Assembly: GCA_043775355.1 (NCBI GenBank)
Contig: JAYVSL010000016.1
Location: 1 to 13,631, forward strand
Origin: BOG-1363 sp043775355
Lineage (GTDB): Bacteria; Planctomycetota; UBA11346
Length of the DNA: 13,631 nt
Direction: 5' to 3'
A program made the position numbers and the translations under genes. This document shows, piece after piece, positions 1 through 7,337 of the stretch. Below the pieces are notes generated by a model. The model was not told where the DNA came from. It ran no database searches and saw only the letters and a program-made list of their open reading frames with translations. How positions within the stretch are numbered: position 1 is the stretch's first letter; every line of letters starts with the position of its first letter.

Positions 1-1402
1 ATCCCGCGCGAACCGTGCGGGTTTTTTCGTCGAACAACATCATGCGGCTAGCGCGTGACGACATCTCGGCCATCGCCAAGATGGTTTGCAGTTTCGCGCC
101 GAGTTCGACTGGGCAGTTGAGCTTGGATCCGGTGCGAATGGCGTCGATCCAGTTCTTGTGGTGATCAGGAATATCGACGTTGCTGCCCTTGGAGACGATG
201 GTTTCTTCCATCTCTTCGGCGAAGGGGCGTTCGGCTTTGGCAACCGCAGTTTCTCCGCCCATGAAGACAGAGCCCTTGGAACCACGAAAGACATCCGGCA
301 AGCCGACTTCATTCACCGTTGAACCGGTAAACAACATGGTCCAACCGCTGGGGAACTCCGCCAACACTTGAATGTTGTCATCGACTTCGCGGTCGAGTGA
401 AACATTTCGCGTACCAATGCTGGTGACGCGCGTCGGGAATTCAGGATTGCCACAGGCGATCAAGAAAGGCCCCATTTTGTGCGGCATCAGGTCGCCCAGG
501 ATGCCAGCGCTGTAATCCCAATATTTACGGTAGCGGAAGAAACGTTGCTTGGCGTCATCATTCCATGGGAGTTTTTTCGTCGAGCCAAGCCACATATCCC
601 AATCGAGATTGTCAGGACCGGCGTCTTTATCGATGCCGTAGTTCCATTCACCTTTTTTCCCTGCATTACGGCAATAGCTGCCCTGACCGGCAACCAGTTG
701 GCCGATTTTTCCAGAGCGGATAAATGCCCCTATTTCTTGGTATCTGGGACTGGAAGTATATTGAATGCCGAGCTGAAAAACTTTTCCCGTACGCTTTTGC
801 GTATCGACCAGAGCGAAGGCCTCGTCCAAGTGACGGGTCATCGGTTTTTCACAATAGACGTGCTTGCCAGCGTCCATGGCTTGGAGCGAAATCGGTGCGT
901 GCCAGTGTTCGGGCGTGGCAACGACGACGGCGTCGATGTCCTTATTGTCAAGTATCCGACGGTAATCTTTTTCCGCAAAGATGGTGGGCGCGGGATTCTT
1001 GCCTTTGGCCATTTCTTTTGCGGCGCGATCAAGGCGCGGGGTGTAGACGTCGCAAGCGCCGACCACATCGATGTTCAGGTCTTTAGCGTGCTTCAGCAAA
1101 TCTTTGACGTGTGCGCCGAATCCTTGGCCACCGACGCCGATCACGGCGACGCGAATGCGATCATTGGCGCCGAGCACGCGACCAGTATTTAATATGGTGC
1201 TGGGCGAGCGCTTGCCGGCGGTGAATGGCGCCATGTCCATGCCACCGGCTGCTGGTGCCGCAGCGGCGACCGCTTCGCCAGCCGCTGCTCCTGCCGTCGA
1301 TCGTTGGTCGGTGCAGCCGATGCCAGCGACGGTCAGTGCTGCCGCTGCGCCTTTCAGCAACGAGCGACGAGAGACGGCGGGAAGTTTCGGTGTTTGGGAC
1401 AT
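1..1402 (-). CDS. Tat-exported Gfo/Idh/MocA family oxidoreductase (3' end outside window)
   Basis: About 467 residues are visible and no stop is reached before the left edge. The start at 1402 is supported by AAGGA nine bases upstream. The N-terminus carries a twin-arginine signal (SRRSLLKG, residues 11-18) and an Ala-rich hydrophobic stretch ending in Cys30, so it may be a Tat lipoprotein, though the lipobox is imperfect (AGIGC). A Rossmann NAD(P) site follows (GVGGQG, 89-94), then the family motif EKP (185-187, preceded by KHVYC) and a DLMPHKMG segment with the probable active-site His308. The family oxidises or reduces sugars with tightly bound NAD(P); exported members are common in planctomycetes and Verrucomicrobia. 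It is the last gene of a minus-strand arm, 73 bases after the EAP paralogue, and probably ends a few codons outside the window. Glycoside 3-dehydrogenase is the favoured role; NAD-dependent glycosidase activity (GH109-like) is an alternative. Confidence 0.9.
   Translation of the reverse strand, partial: MSQTPKLPAVSRRSLLKGAAAALTVAGIGCTDQRSTAGAAAGEAVAAAAPAAGGMDMAPFTAGKRSPSTILNTGRVLGANDRIRVAVIGVGGQGFGAHVKDLLKHAKDLNIDVVGACDVYTPRLDRAAKEMAKGKNPAPTIFAEKDYRRILDNKDIDAVVVATPEHWHAPISLQAMDAGKHVYCEKPMTRHLDEAFALVDTQKRTGKVFQLGIQYTSSPRYQEIGAFIRSGKIGQLVAGQGSYCRNAGKKGEWNYGIDKDAGPDNLDWDMWLGSTKKLPWNDDAKQRFFRYRKYWDYSAGILGDLMPHKMGPFLIACGNPEFPTRVTSIGTRNVSLDREVDDNIQVLAEFPSGWTMLFTGSTVNEVGLPDVFRGSKGSVFMGGETAVAKAERPFAEEMEETIVSKGSNVDIPDHHKNWIDAIRTGSKLNCPVELGAKLQTILAMAEMSSRASRMMLFDEKTRTVRAG
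3..27 (+). terminator. Putative intrinsic terminator inside the 3' end of a convergent gene
   Basis: Positions 3-10 pair with 14-21 in an 8-bp, almost all G-C stem (one G-T pair, g8 with t16) closed by the three-base loop aac, and six T follow at 22-27. Read on the plus strand this is a textbook Rho-independent terminator. It overlaps the last visible codons of the minus-strand oxidoreductase, where the T run reads as Glu-Lys-Thr codons. It would suit a plus-strand gene ending just left of the window. On the minus strand the hairpin is preceded by A and not visibly followed by T. Chance formation in GC-rich coding sequence cannot be excluded. Confidence 0.45.
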
Positions 1403-1475
1403 GGGGTTGGATCCTTGGCAGCGGGAGCGTTGTGTGAGGAGTGGAGTCGGTTAAGCGGAATGAGGAAAGATTGGC

Positions 1476-2783
1476 TTACAGTGCGAACCATTCTGGTTGG
1501 AAAGCGATGCGCTTGTTTTCGGTAATGGCTTGGTTGGCAGTAATGGCGATGACGTTCGCATGAAATCCCGTCAGGGCATCACAGGCGCTCGGGGTTTTAC
1601 CACGAATGGCATCCATGAATGCTTCAGCCGAAGTGACGAGCGCTGTGCGCTTGGGATCAATCTCTCGATTTTCACTGGGTTCTTTATCTTCGGCAAGTAT
1701 TTTGGTCGCGTCGGCAACCAAGGCGATGCCAATGTCTTCACCGACTTTTTCGCGGAAGGCATAGGTTTCCCAGCCTTTTGCGACGGAGTCATATTGCTTG
1801 AACATCCATGCGCGATAATCCCGGATAAGAATGCCAGCTTGCGTCCCAAGATAGGTTTCAGCAGTGCCCTCAAAAGAATTAACTAACGAGGCGTCGTAAC
1901 TGAGATTGATGCCGTTGGGAAATTCCATAATCGCCTGCACGGTGTCGTTGACTGCACGACCCGCTTTCCCGTCGCGGATCGAGCCAGCTCCGTACACGGC
2001 AGTGGGCAACGATTTGAGAAACCACGAAGCGACATCGAATTGATGAATGCCGATTTCTCCAGCAAGGCCGAGCGAAAGTTTGGGATCGAGTCGCCAGTTG
2101 ATGGCTGCTTCTCGTTCGTCATTGGCCGCTTTGCGAAGCCAGGGGGTACGTTTATGGTAATACGCGCGGCACGTGGCGATGTCGCCGAGCGCGCCCGTGC
2201 GCACGAACTTGAACACATGCAGGTGTTGCGGATCGTTACGCTGTTGCAGACCGCTGTGAAATACCAAGCCTTTGGCAGCAATTGCGGCTTGGGCGATGAT
2301 GCGCGCGTCGTCGATGGTGTGGGCCAGCGGTGCTTCGCAATAAACGTGCTTACCAGCTTTGAGTGCAGCGAGCACCAAATCTTTGTGCTGATGCGTTGCC
2401 GTACAAATCCACACCGCTTGAACCGCAGGGTCGGCAAACACTTCGTTCGCATCGGTACCGACGGTCGCTTTCGGCGCGAGCTCAATCGCGCGGTCGTGCG
2501 TTCCTTCGTAAGTATCGCAGATGCGCAGAACATTCGCCCCAGCGGCGTTACTGAGAGCGGTTAAAATCGCGCGGCCTTGTTCATTCAATCCAATCACCGC
2601 ACAACCGACCGGCGTAACGTTGGCCACCGGTGGCGTATACTTTGGGGTGAATTCTTCAGCATACATACTGCCGCCGCCAAAGAGCATGCCGAGCGCAGCT
2701 AACGAACCTGCCCCGACGAAATGACGGCGATCAAGTAGGTGGCTGGGCGCGGAGGGAGGAGCTGGGCGGATGGGGTCGGACAT
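1476..2783 (-). CDS. Tat-exported Gfo/Idh/MocA-like protein with EAP in place of EKP
   Basis: This 435-residue protein has a Tat-type signal (DRRHF, 18-22, then a Gly/Ala/Leu-rich segment to about residue 40). The dinucleotide-binding loop is degenerate, GLNEQG (65-70), with fewer glycines than the usual GxGxxG. The Gfo/Idh motif after KHVYC reads E150-A151-P152: the lysine normally found in EKP is replaced by alanine (codons GAA GCA CCG). The downstream GEIGIHQFD segment keeps His247 and Asp250, equivalent to the family's conserved His and Asp. The fold and domain order are otherwise complete. It lies between the DUF1080 gene (56-base gap) and the intact-EKP paralogue (73-base gap) on one strand, so co-transcription is likely. 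It may be a non-canonical enzyme or a structural partner of the neighbouring oxidoreductase. No strong Shine-Dalgarno precedes the start; the start rests on the complete Tat signal. Confidence 0.88.
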   Translation of the reverse strand: MSDPIRPAPPSAPSHLLDRRHFVGAGSLAALGMLFGGGSMYAEEFTPKYTPPVANVTPVGCAVIGLNEQGRAILTALSNAAGANVLRICDTYEGTHDRAIELAPKATVGTDANEVFADPAVQAVWICTATHQHKDLVLAALKAGKHVYCEAPLAHTIDDARIIAQAAIAAKGLVFHSGLQQRNDPQHLHVFKFVRTGALGDIATCRAYYHKRTPWLRKAANDEREAAINWRLDPKLSLGLAGEIGIHQFDVASWFLKSLPTAVYGAGSIRDGKAGRAVNDTVQAIMEFPNGINLSYDASLVNSFEGTAETYLGTQAGILIRDYRAWMFKQYDSVAKGWETYAFREKVGEDIGIALVADATKILAEDKEPSENREIDPKRTALVTSAEAFMDAIRGKTPSACDALTGFHANVIAITANQAITENKRIAFQPEWFAL

Positions 2784-2839
2784 GGGTCGCTATTCAGGTG
2801 ATGTTGGAGTGTAGTTCAAGGACTGAGTGTGTGAAAACT

Positions 2840-4168
2840 TTAATCAACGCGGATGAAGACGTTGCGAAAAGCCACCGGATCATCGTGTCCGGCAAAGCCG
2901 AAATGGCCTTCTGTGCGGTCTTTTCCTGGATGTTTGCTGCTGCTTTTGAAATCGGTGATTTTGGCAAGGTCGGTATCAAGAATCTGAGTGCCGTTCAACT
3001 CTACGCGAATGGTCGAACCGTGAACGGTAACTTCCTCATAGTTCCACTGTCCGACCGGGCGCAGAAAACCACGGTGTGCAGCGGCCATACCATAAGCAGA
3101 ACCGTGAAACTGTCGTGCGTCGAGTTTCGTATATTTTGGACTATCGTTGTCCAAGACCTGCAGTTCGCACATGCCGACATAAGCAGTATCGCCGTCGCCT
3201 GGATAACGAATCGCCAGGCCGTTGTTACCGCCTGCGGGTAAACGAAACTCCACGCGGACGGTGAAATCTTTGTACGTTTCAGCGGTAAAAATGGTTCCGC
3301 CTTTACCGGGTTTACAGACGATGGCCTGATCAACGATCTGGTATTGATCAACTGGCCCTTTCCAGCCAGTAAAATCAACGCCATTAAAAATGCTGGTAAA
3401 GCCTTTGTTCAGTTCAGTTTTTTCTGGTCCGCCAGCAGCGAGGATGGTGTTGGCTTCATCCACCGAGAGCGCTTTGACCATCACTTGGCGCCAGCGAATT
3501 TCGCCGCCGTGGGTTTGCAGTTGGAGTGGTCCGCTGCGTGGAACCGGTTTATCTTTGGCGAAGTAATTTTGTAAGCGCGCATGATCGACCACGCGCTGTT
3601 CATTCAGCCATACCGTCACGCGTTCGCCAACCATCACGACGCGCAGGTGATTCCACTCACCAAACGGTTTGTCTGCTTTTACCGACGGATCGCGACCGGC
3701 CCAGTCTTTGGGATTATTCCACAAGCCACCGGAACCGAACCTGGCGCCAATGTCCCATTTGCCGCCCGCTTCGGTGGTGTCCCAGATTTGCACTTGGGGA
3801 ATGCCACGGAGATAAATACCGCTGTCGGCTTGCGCCACCGTGCGGTAGTCCAGGCGCAGATCGAAGTCGCCGTAATCAGCGTCGGTAGTCAGGAATAAAC
3901 CTTTGCCATCGTTGATCAGCTCGCCGTTTTCCACGCGCCAGTGGGCTTGAATATCAGTCAGACTCGCGGTTTTTTTGGCGGCGAGTTGCTCAGCCGGAAG
4001 CGCCTTCCACTTGGCGGGATCTTCGGTTTCGCAACCCCACCAACCACTCAAATCAGTGCCGTTAAACAGCGGCGTAAATCCAGCAGGAATCTCGGAGGCA
4101 TTGGCGACGACATTGCTGGAGTGGATGACCGCAAGCAACACGAGCGCGAGCAGAGATGGCTTGAGCAT
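2840..4168 (-). CDS. Secreted tandem DUF1080 (3-keto-disaccharide hydrolase family) protein
   Basis: A 442-residue protein with a Sec signal peptide (residues 1-24, likely cleaved after VANA) and two DUF1080 (PF06439) concanavalin-like domains. Domain 1 spans about 28-234 and opens with LFNGTDLSGW; domain 2 spans about 255-442 and opens with IFNGVDFTGW. Both contain a strand with NG/NE and a D-x-D or V-D pair near their ends (LNEQRVVD 188-195; LNGTQILD 391-398). The conserved carboxylate strand differs: domain 2 has ELQVLD (335-340), domain 1 has QVQIWD (125-130), so the acid is glutamine in domain 1. The family hydrolyses or eliminates glycosidic bonds of sugars oxidised at C3, which fits two exported Gfo/Idh proteins directly downstream. 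It heads the minus-strand arm. AAGGT lies about ten bases before the ATG. Substrate is not readable from sequence. Confidence 0.9.
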   Translation of the reverse strand: MLKPSLLALVLLAVIHSSNVVANASEIPAGFTPLFNGTDLSGWWGCETEDPAKWKALPAEQLAAKKTASLTDIQAHWRVENGELINDGKGLFLTTDADYGDFDLRLDYRTVAQADSGIYLRGIPQVQIWDTTEAGGKWDIGARFGSGGLWNNPKDWAGRDPSVKADKPFGEWNHLRVVMVGERVTVWLNEQRVVDHARLQNYFAKDKPVPRSGPLQLQTHGGEIRWRQVMVKALSVDEANTILAAGGPEKTELNKGFTSIFNGVDFTGWKGPVDQYQIVDQAIVCKPGKGGTIFTAETYKDFTVRVEFRLPAGGNNGLAIRYPGDGDTAYVGMCELQVLDNDSPKYTKLDARQFHGSAYGMAAAHRGFLRPVGQWNYEEVTVHGSTIRVELNGTQILDTDLAKITDFKSSSKHPGKDRTEGHFGFAGHDDPVAFRNVFIRVD

Positions 4169-4225
4169 GGTGTGTCTACCTTGGGATATGCTCCCGCGTT
4201 GTCAGGGTTCGCACAAGTGGGGTTC

Positions 4226-4253
4226 GTTATTTCATCTCATCTGTGTGGGACAA
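4226..4253 (-). promoter_or_regulatory. Candidate sigma-70-type promoter for the DUF1080/oxidoreductase arm
   Basis: Reading the minus strand, TTGTCC (4253-4248) and AATAAC (4231-4226) are separated by 16 bases, each matching the consensus at four of six positions. Transcription would start near 4219 and give a leader of about 50 bases before the DUF1080 start. The site is in the 166-base gap between divergent genes, where promoters for both arms are expected. No equally good plus-strand promoter was found. The match is modest and the sigma factor preference of this host is unknown. Confidence 0.3.
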
Positions 4254-4334
4254 TGGTGACGGATTGGTAGGATTGCCGGCAGACATCGCTCATGATTCTG
4301 GGCAGGCTGCGCCGCCTCAACATTAGGAAACGCT

Positions 4335-5429
4335 ATGTCCGCTGTCATCGCTGCCATCACTCCTGAAATTCGTGTCCTGGTCATCGGCTGTGGCAACATG
4401 GGCCGTTCGCATGCCAAGGCGTATCATCGCATCCCAGGTTTTCGCGTCTGCGGATTAGTCGCGCGCGGCGACAGTAAAAACGCCGTCGATACTGAAATCG
4501 GCGGTGGACATGCATTGTTTGAGGATTGGCGCGTCGCGCTGAAAGAGACCAAGCCAGACGCGGTGTGCATCGCGACCTATCCCGACACCCACGAGGCCAT
4601 CGCGGTGGCGGCATTAGCGCAGGGCTGTCACGTATTCACCGAAAAACCAGTGGCCCCAAGTGTCGCATCGTGTGAGCGCGTCATCGCTGCGGCGCGTGCA
4701 GCAAAGCGGCAATTGGTGGTCGGCTACATTTTGCGCCATCATCCGTCGTGGCAGGTGTTCATTCGTGAAGCACAACAGCTCGGTCGTCCGCTGGTGATGC
4801 GCATGAATCTGAATCAACAAAGCCATGGCCGCATGTGGGACGTGCATCGCAGTTTGATGGCGTCGTCGTCACCGATCGTCGATTGCGGCGTTCACTACGT
4901 CGATGTGATGTGTCAGATGACCGGCAGCAAACCGCTACGCGTCAGCGCTATTGGCGCACGTTTGAGCGAAGAATTACCGCCTGGAATGTATAACTACGGT
5001 CAGCTGCAAGTGGTCTTCGCGGATGGTTCAGTTGGCTGGTACGAAGCCGGTTGGGGACCGATGATGAGCACTGCCGCATTCTTTGTGAAAGACGTCGTTG
5101 GCCCCAAAGGCTCGGTCACGATTGAAGCCGGGGATAAAGTCGAAAAAACTACCAGCGATGACGTCGGCGCCCACACCGCGACCAGCGCGATTCGCGTGCA
5201 TCTTGGCCAAATCGATAAGGCCAACGAATTTGTCCATCCGGATAAATTGATCAGCATGGCTGACGAACCGGATCACGACGGATTGTGTGAGCGCGAACAA
5301 GCGTATTTCTTGAAAGCCATTCGTGAAGGCATCGACCTCAACGATCACTGGGCCGCAGCGCGTGACAGCCTGGCGATCGTCCTGGCCGCCGAGCAGTCAA
5401 TCCGCACCGGACAAGTGGTGGCTTTGTAA
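4335..5429 (+). CDS. Cytoplasmic Gfo/Idh/MocA family oxidoreductase
   Basis: This 364-residue protein has no signal peptide, unlike the two minus-strand paralogues, so it should act in the cytoplasm. The Rossmann domain begins with GCGNMG (18-23). The catalytic motif is intact, TEKP (102-105, Lys104), and DCGVHYVD (183-190) supplies the conserved His187 and Asp190 of the substrate domain. Length is typical for soluble sugar or inositol dehydrogenases of the family. AGGA at 4325-4328, six bases before the ATG, supports the start. The NupG-like permease follows after 48 bases on the same strand, so the two probably form an operon in which an imported sugar derivative is oxidised or a keto-sugar is reduced. 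Exact substrate (3-keto sugar, inositol, uronate, other) cannot be decided from the sequence. Confidence 0.92.
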   Translation: MSAVIAAITPEIRVLVIGCGNMGRSHAKAYHRIPGFRVCGLVARGDSKNAVDTEIGGGHALFEDWRVALKETKPDAVCIATYPDTHEAIAVAALAQGCHVFTEKPVAPSVASCERVIAAARAAKRQLVVGYILRHHPSWQVFIREAQQLGRPLVMRMNLNQQSHGRMWDVHRSLMASSSPIVDCGVHYVDVMCQMTGSKPLRVSAIGARLSEELPPGMYNYGQLQVVFADGSVGWYEAGWGPMMSTAAFFVKDVVGPKGSVTIEAGDKVEKTTSDDVGAHTATSAIRVHLGQIDKANEFVHPDKLISMADEPDHDGLCEREQAYFLKAIREGIDLNDHWAAARDSLAIVLAAEQSIRTGQVVAL

Positions 5430-5477
5430 CCGCATGAAGCGGTCGCCGCTGGCAAACTGAAACTCCGAAAGAACTTT

Positions 5478-6941
5478 ATGCAGCAACTCGCTCCGCCTTT
5501 TATTCTCAGCCGCTTGTCGGTATTGTTCTTTCTGCAATTTTTTATTTGGGGCGCATGGTACGTCACCGGGGCTCGTTACATGAGCACCCACGAAATGGCG
5601 CGAGATGCTTACTGGCTTTACACCGCTGGCCCGCTGGCCGCCATCATCGCACCGTTCTTTCTGGGTCTCTGCGTCGATCGCTTCTTTAACGCCGAAAAAG
5701 TTCTGGCGACGTGTTTTCTCCTTGGCGGCGCGATCATGTGGTGCCTGCCAGTGATTGGCGACATGCCCGGCACAGCAGTGATGCAAACAAATGCGGCAGG
5801 AGCACAGGAAGTCGCGTGGTATACGCTCACCATTGCAGGCATCACGTTGCCCAAAAGCAGTTGGTTCAACTACGGTATTTTTGCGCACATGTTGTGCTAC
5901 ATGCCGACGTTGGCGCTAACCGCAGCCTTGGCTTTCCGCCATCTCCCAAGTGGTAACGAGCAATTTCCTTTGGTGCGTTTATGGGGCACGATGGGCTGGA
6001 TTATTGCTGGTTTGGTGTTGGCTTTTGGCTTTACCACCGTCGGCGCCGATGGAAATCCGATTGAGGCAGGTCAAGGCCCAGCGCAATTTTATATTGCTGC
6101 CATTACCAGTTTCGTCGTTGGCTTATTTTGCCTGACGCTGCCTGCCACTCCTGCTCCCAAAAAGGGCCAGCCATTCTCTGTACGCGAGTTGTTTTTTGTC
6201 GATGCTTGGAAGGAATGGAGAAACCCGACTTTTGCTGCCTACATGATTTGCGCATTTTTGGTCTGTATTCCACTGTCGGCATACTATGCGAATATCGGCA
6301 ATCTGACCGGCGCTATGGGACTGAGTCATGCCACGGCCTGGGGCAATGTGGGCACGTGGCTGGAAGCCGGAATGTTGTTCTTGATGCCATTTTTATTACG
6401 TCGACTTGGCATCAAACGCATGATCGCCATTGGCATTGTGGCGTGGTCCGTGCGCTATCTTTTCTTCAGCTGGGCGACCGCAGAAGGCTCGATCCCCGCT
6501 GCATTTCTTGCTGATAAATCGGTGAACCCGGCTTATCCAGGTATCGTGCTTGGCGGCTTCCCTATTCCGTTCATGCACCTGGGATTCTTGGTTTACTTAC
6601 TTGGTGTTGCGCTGCACGGCATTTGCTACGATTTCTTCTTCGTCGCCGGACAAGTCTACGTCGACAAGGTGACTCCATCCTCCATTCGTGGCCAAGCGCA
6701 GGCGATGAACATGTTCTTCACCCAAGGGCTTGGTTTGTATGTCGGCGCCATTGTCGCTGGATATTTGGGCGGCTGGGCTTTCATCGACGCCAAAGGTAAT
6801 CGTGTCGAGCCAGACTCCATCGCATCGCTGCCCTATTGGTCACACTTCTGGCTACCGTTATCAGCTTTTGCCATCGTCGTGCTGATCGTGTTCTGGTTGG
6901 TGTTCCATTACCGCGAAGCGGAGAGTAAGGCGGAAACATGA
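5478..6941 (+). CDS. NupG-like MFS permease (nucleoside/H+ symporter family)
   Basis: A 487-residue inner-membrane protein with about twelve predicted hydrophobic segments. Helix 1 (FLQFFIWGAWYVT, 18-30) resembles the E. coli NupG/XapB N-terminus, and GLCVDRFF (63-70) sits where the MFS loop 2-3 motif lies. LHGICYDFFFVAGQVYVDK (379-397) is the most family-specific stretch and is typical of the Nuc_H_symport group found in PVC bacteria and Bacteroidetes. Two non-hydrophobic insertions, about 94-128 and 334-358, probably face the periplasm. Although characterised members move nucleosides, the position directly behind a sugar dehydrogenase and opposite an exported DUF1080/Gfo arm suggests a sugar or keto-sugar substrate here. 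The start at 5478 has only a weak purine-rich Shine-Dalgarno (GAAAGAA). No clear terminator follows. Confidence 0.9.
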   Translation: MQQLAPPFILSRLSVLFFLQFFIWGAWYVTGARYMSTHEMARDAYWLYTAGPLAAIIAPFFLGLCVDRFFNAEKVLATCFLLGGAIMWCLPVIGDMPGTAVMQTNAAGAQEVAWYTLTIAGITLPKSSWFNYGIFAHMLCYMPTLALTAALAFRHLPSGNEQFPLVRLWGTMGWIIAGLVLAFGFTTVGADGNPIEAGQGPAQFYIAAITSFVVGLFCLTLPATPAPKKGQPFSVRELFFVDAWKEWRNPTFAAYMICAFLVCIPLSAYYANIGNLTGAMGLSHATAWGNVGTWLEAGMLFLMPFLLRRLGIKRMIAIGIVAWSVRYLFFSWATAEGSIPAAFLADKSVNPAYPGIVLGGFPIPFMHLGFLVYLLGVALHGICYDFFFVAGQVYVDKVTPSSIRGQAQAMNMFFTQGLGLYVGAIVAGYLGGWAFIDAKGNRVEPDSIASLPYWSHFWLPLSAFAIVVLIVFWLVFHYREAESKAET

Positions 6942-7065
6942 ACGAATGTGCTACCGATAAACTTAGGTGCCTAACCTATTCAATCGTCGCATGGAAGCGG
7001 ACCACGACGTTTTTCGCGCATTTCTATCGCCTGTGAGTCCGCCCCATGACCTGAATGTTGGGCCA

Positions 7066-7092
7066 TTGACGAGTGGTATAACTCGGTATAAA
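7066..7092 (+). promoter_or_regulatory. Candidate promoter and autoregulatory operator of the toxin-antitoxin pair
   Basis: TTGACG (7066-7071) and TATAAA (7087-7092) form a promoter with a slightly short 15-base spacer. Within it CGAGT (7070-7074) and ACTCG (7081-7085) are perfect inverted arms around the six bases ggtata, and GGTATAA occurs twice with a 10-base period (7075-7081 and 7085-7091). Ribbon-helix-helix antitoxins usually bind such short repeats one helical turn apart and repress their own promoter, so this is the probable operator. The -10 element ends eight bases before the antitoxin ATG and no Shine-Dalgarno is visible, so the transcript could be leaderless or nearly so. The rest of the 159-base gap 6942-7100 shows nothing else convincing. 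Confidence 0.45.
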
Positions 7093-7100
7093 CAAAGCTT

Positions 7101-7337
7101 ATGAAGACTGCCATTTCCCTACCGGATGATGTTTTTGAGCAAGCTGACACGTTGGCCTCGCGATTACACGTTAGTCGCAGCCAACTTTATGTCATGGCGC
7201 TTGAAAAATTCATCAATGAACACCTCGAAAATAATATTACCGAAAAAATAAACGCCCATATTGAAAAATACGGCCAACCTGTTGACCCCGTTTTTCTGAA
7301 CGCGTCAGTGAAAGATATGCGTTCGGTGGAATGGTAA
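7101..7337 (+). CDS. Ribbon-helix-helix antitoxin of a MazEF/ChpIK-type module
   Basis: A 78-residue protein whose N-terminal half has the ribbon-helix-helix pattern: a beta strand (KTAISLP, 2-8) followed by two helices around the turn HVSRSQLY (23-30). The remainder, rich in Glu, Asn and Lys, is the usual toxin-wrapping tail. This layout matches ChpI/PemI-like antitoxins that pair with MazF/PemK toxins. It neutralises the toxin and should repress the operon through the repeats just upstream. Its stop codon overlaps the toxin start (TAATG). No Shine-Dalgarno precedes the ATG, but the next in-frame ATG (codon 32) would destroy the DNA-binding fold. The gene is more AT-rich than its neighbours, consistent with horizontal acquisition. 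Confidence 0.9.
   Translation: MKTAISLPDDVFEQADTLASRLHVSRSQLYVMALEKFINEHLENNITEKINAHIEKYGQPVDPVFLNASVKDMRSVEW

Noticed and set aside
479..1192. Long plus-strand open frame of 237 codons
   Set aside because: It lies opposite the conserved Gfo/Idh gene, matches no recognisable family, and is a by-product of GC-rich codon use.
4205..4226. Direct repeat GGGTTCG, 15-base period, between the divergent arms
   Set aside because: Could be an operator, but a seven-base repeat occurring once is weak and no regulator gene is visible to bind it.
6963..6979. Small inverted repeats TTAGG-CCTAA and TAGGT-ACCTA after the permease
   Set aside because: Stems of five bases without a T run; too weak for a terminator.
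6997..7042. GCGGAC / GTCCGC inverted repeat
   Set aside because: Six-base arms with a 34-base loop are expected by chance and no T run follows.
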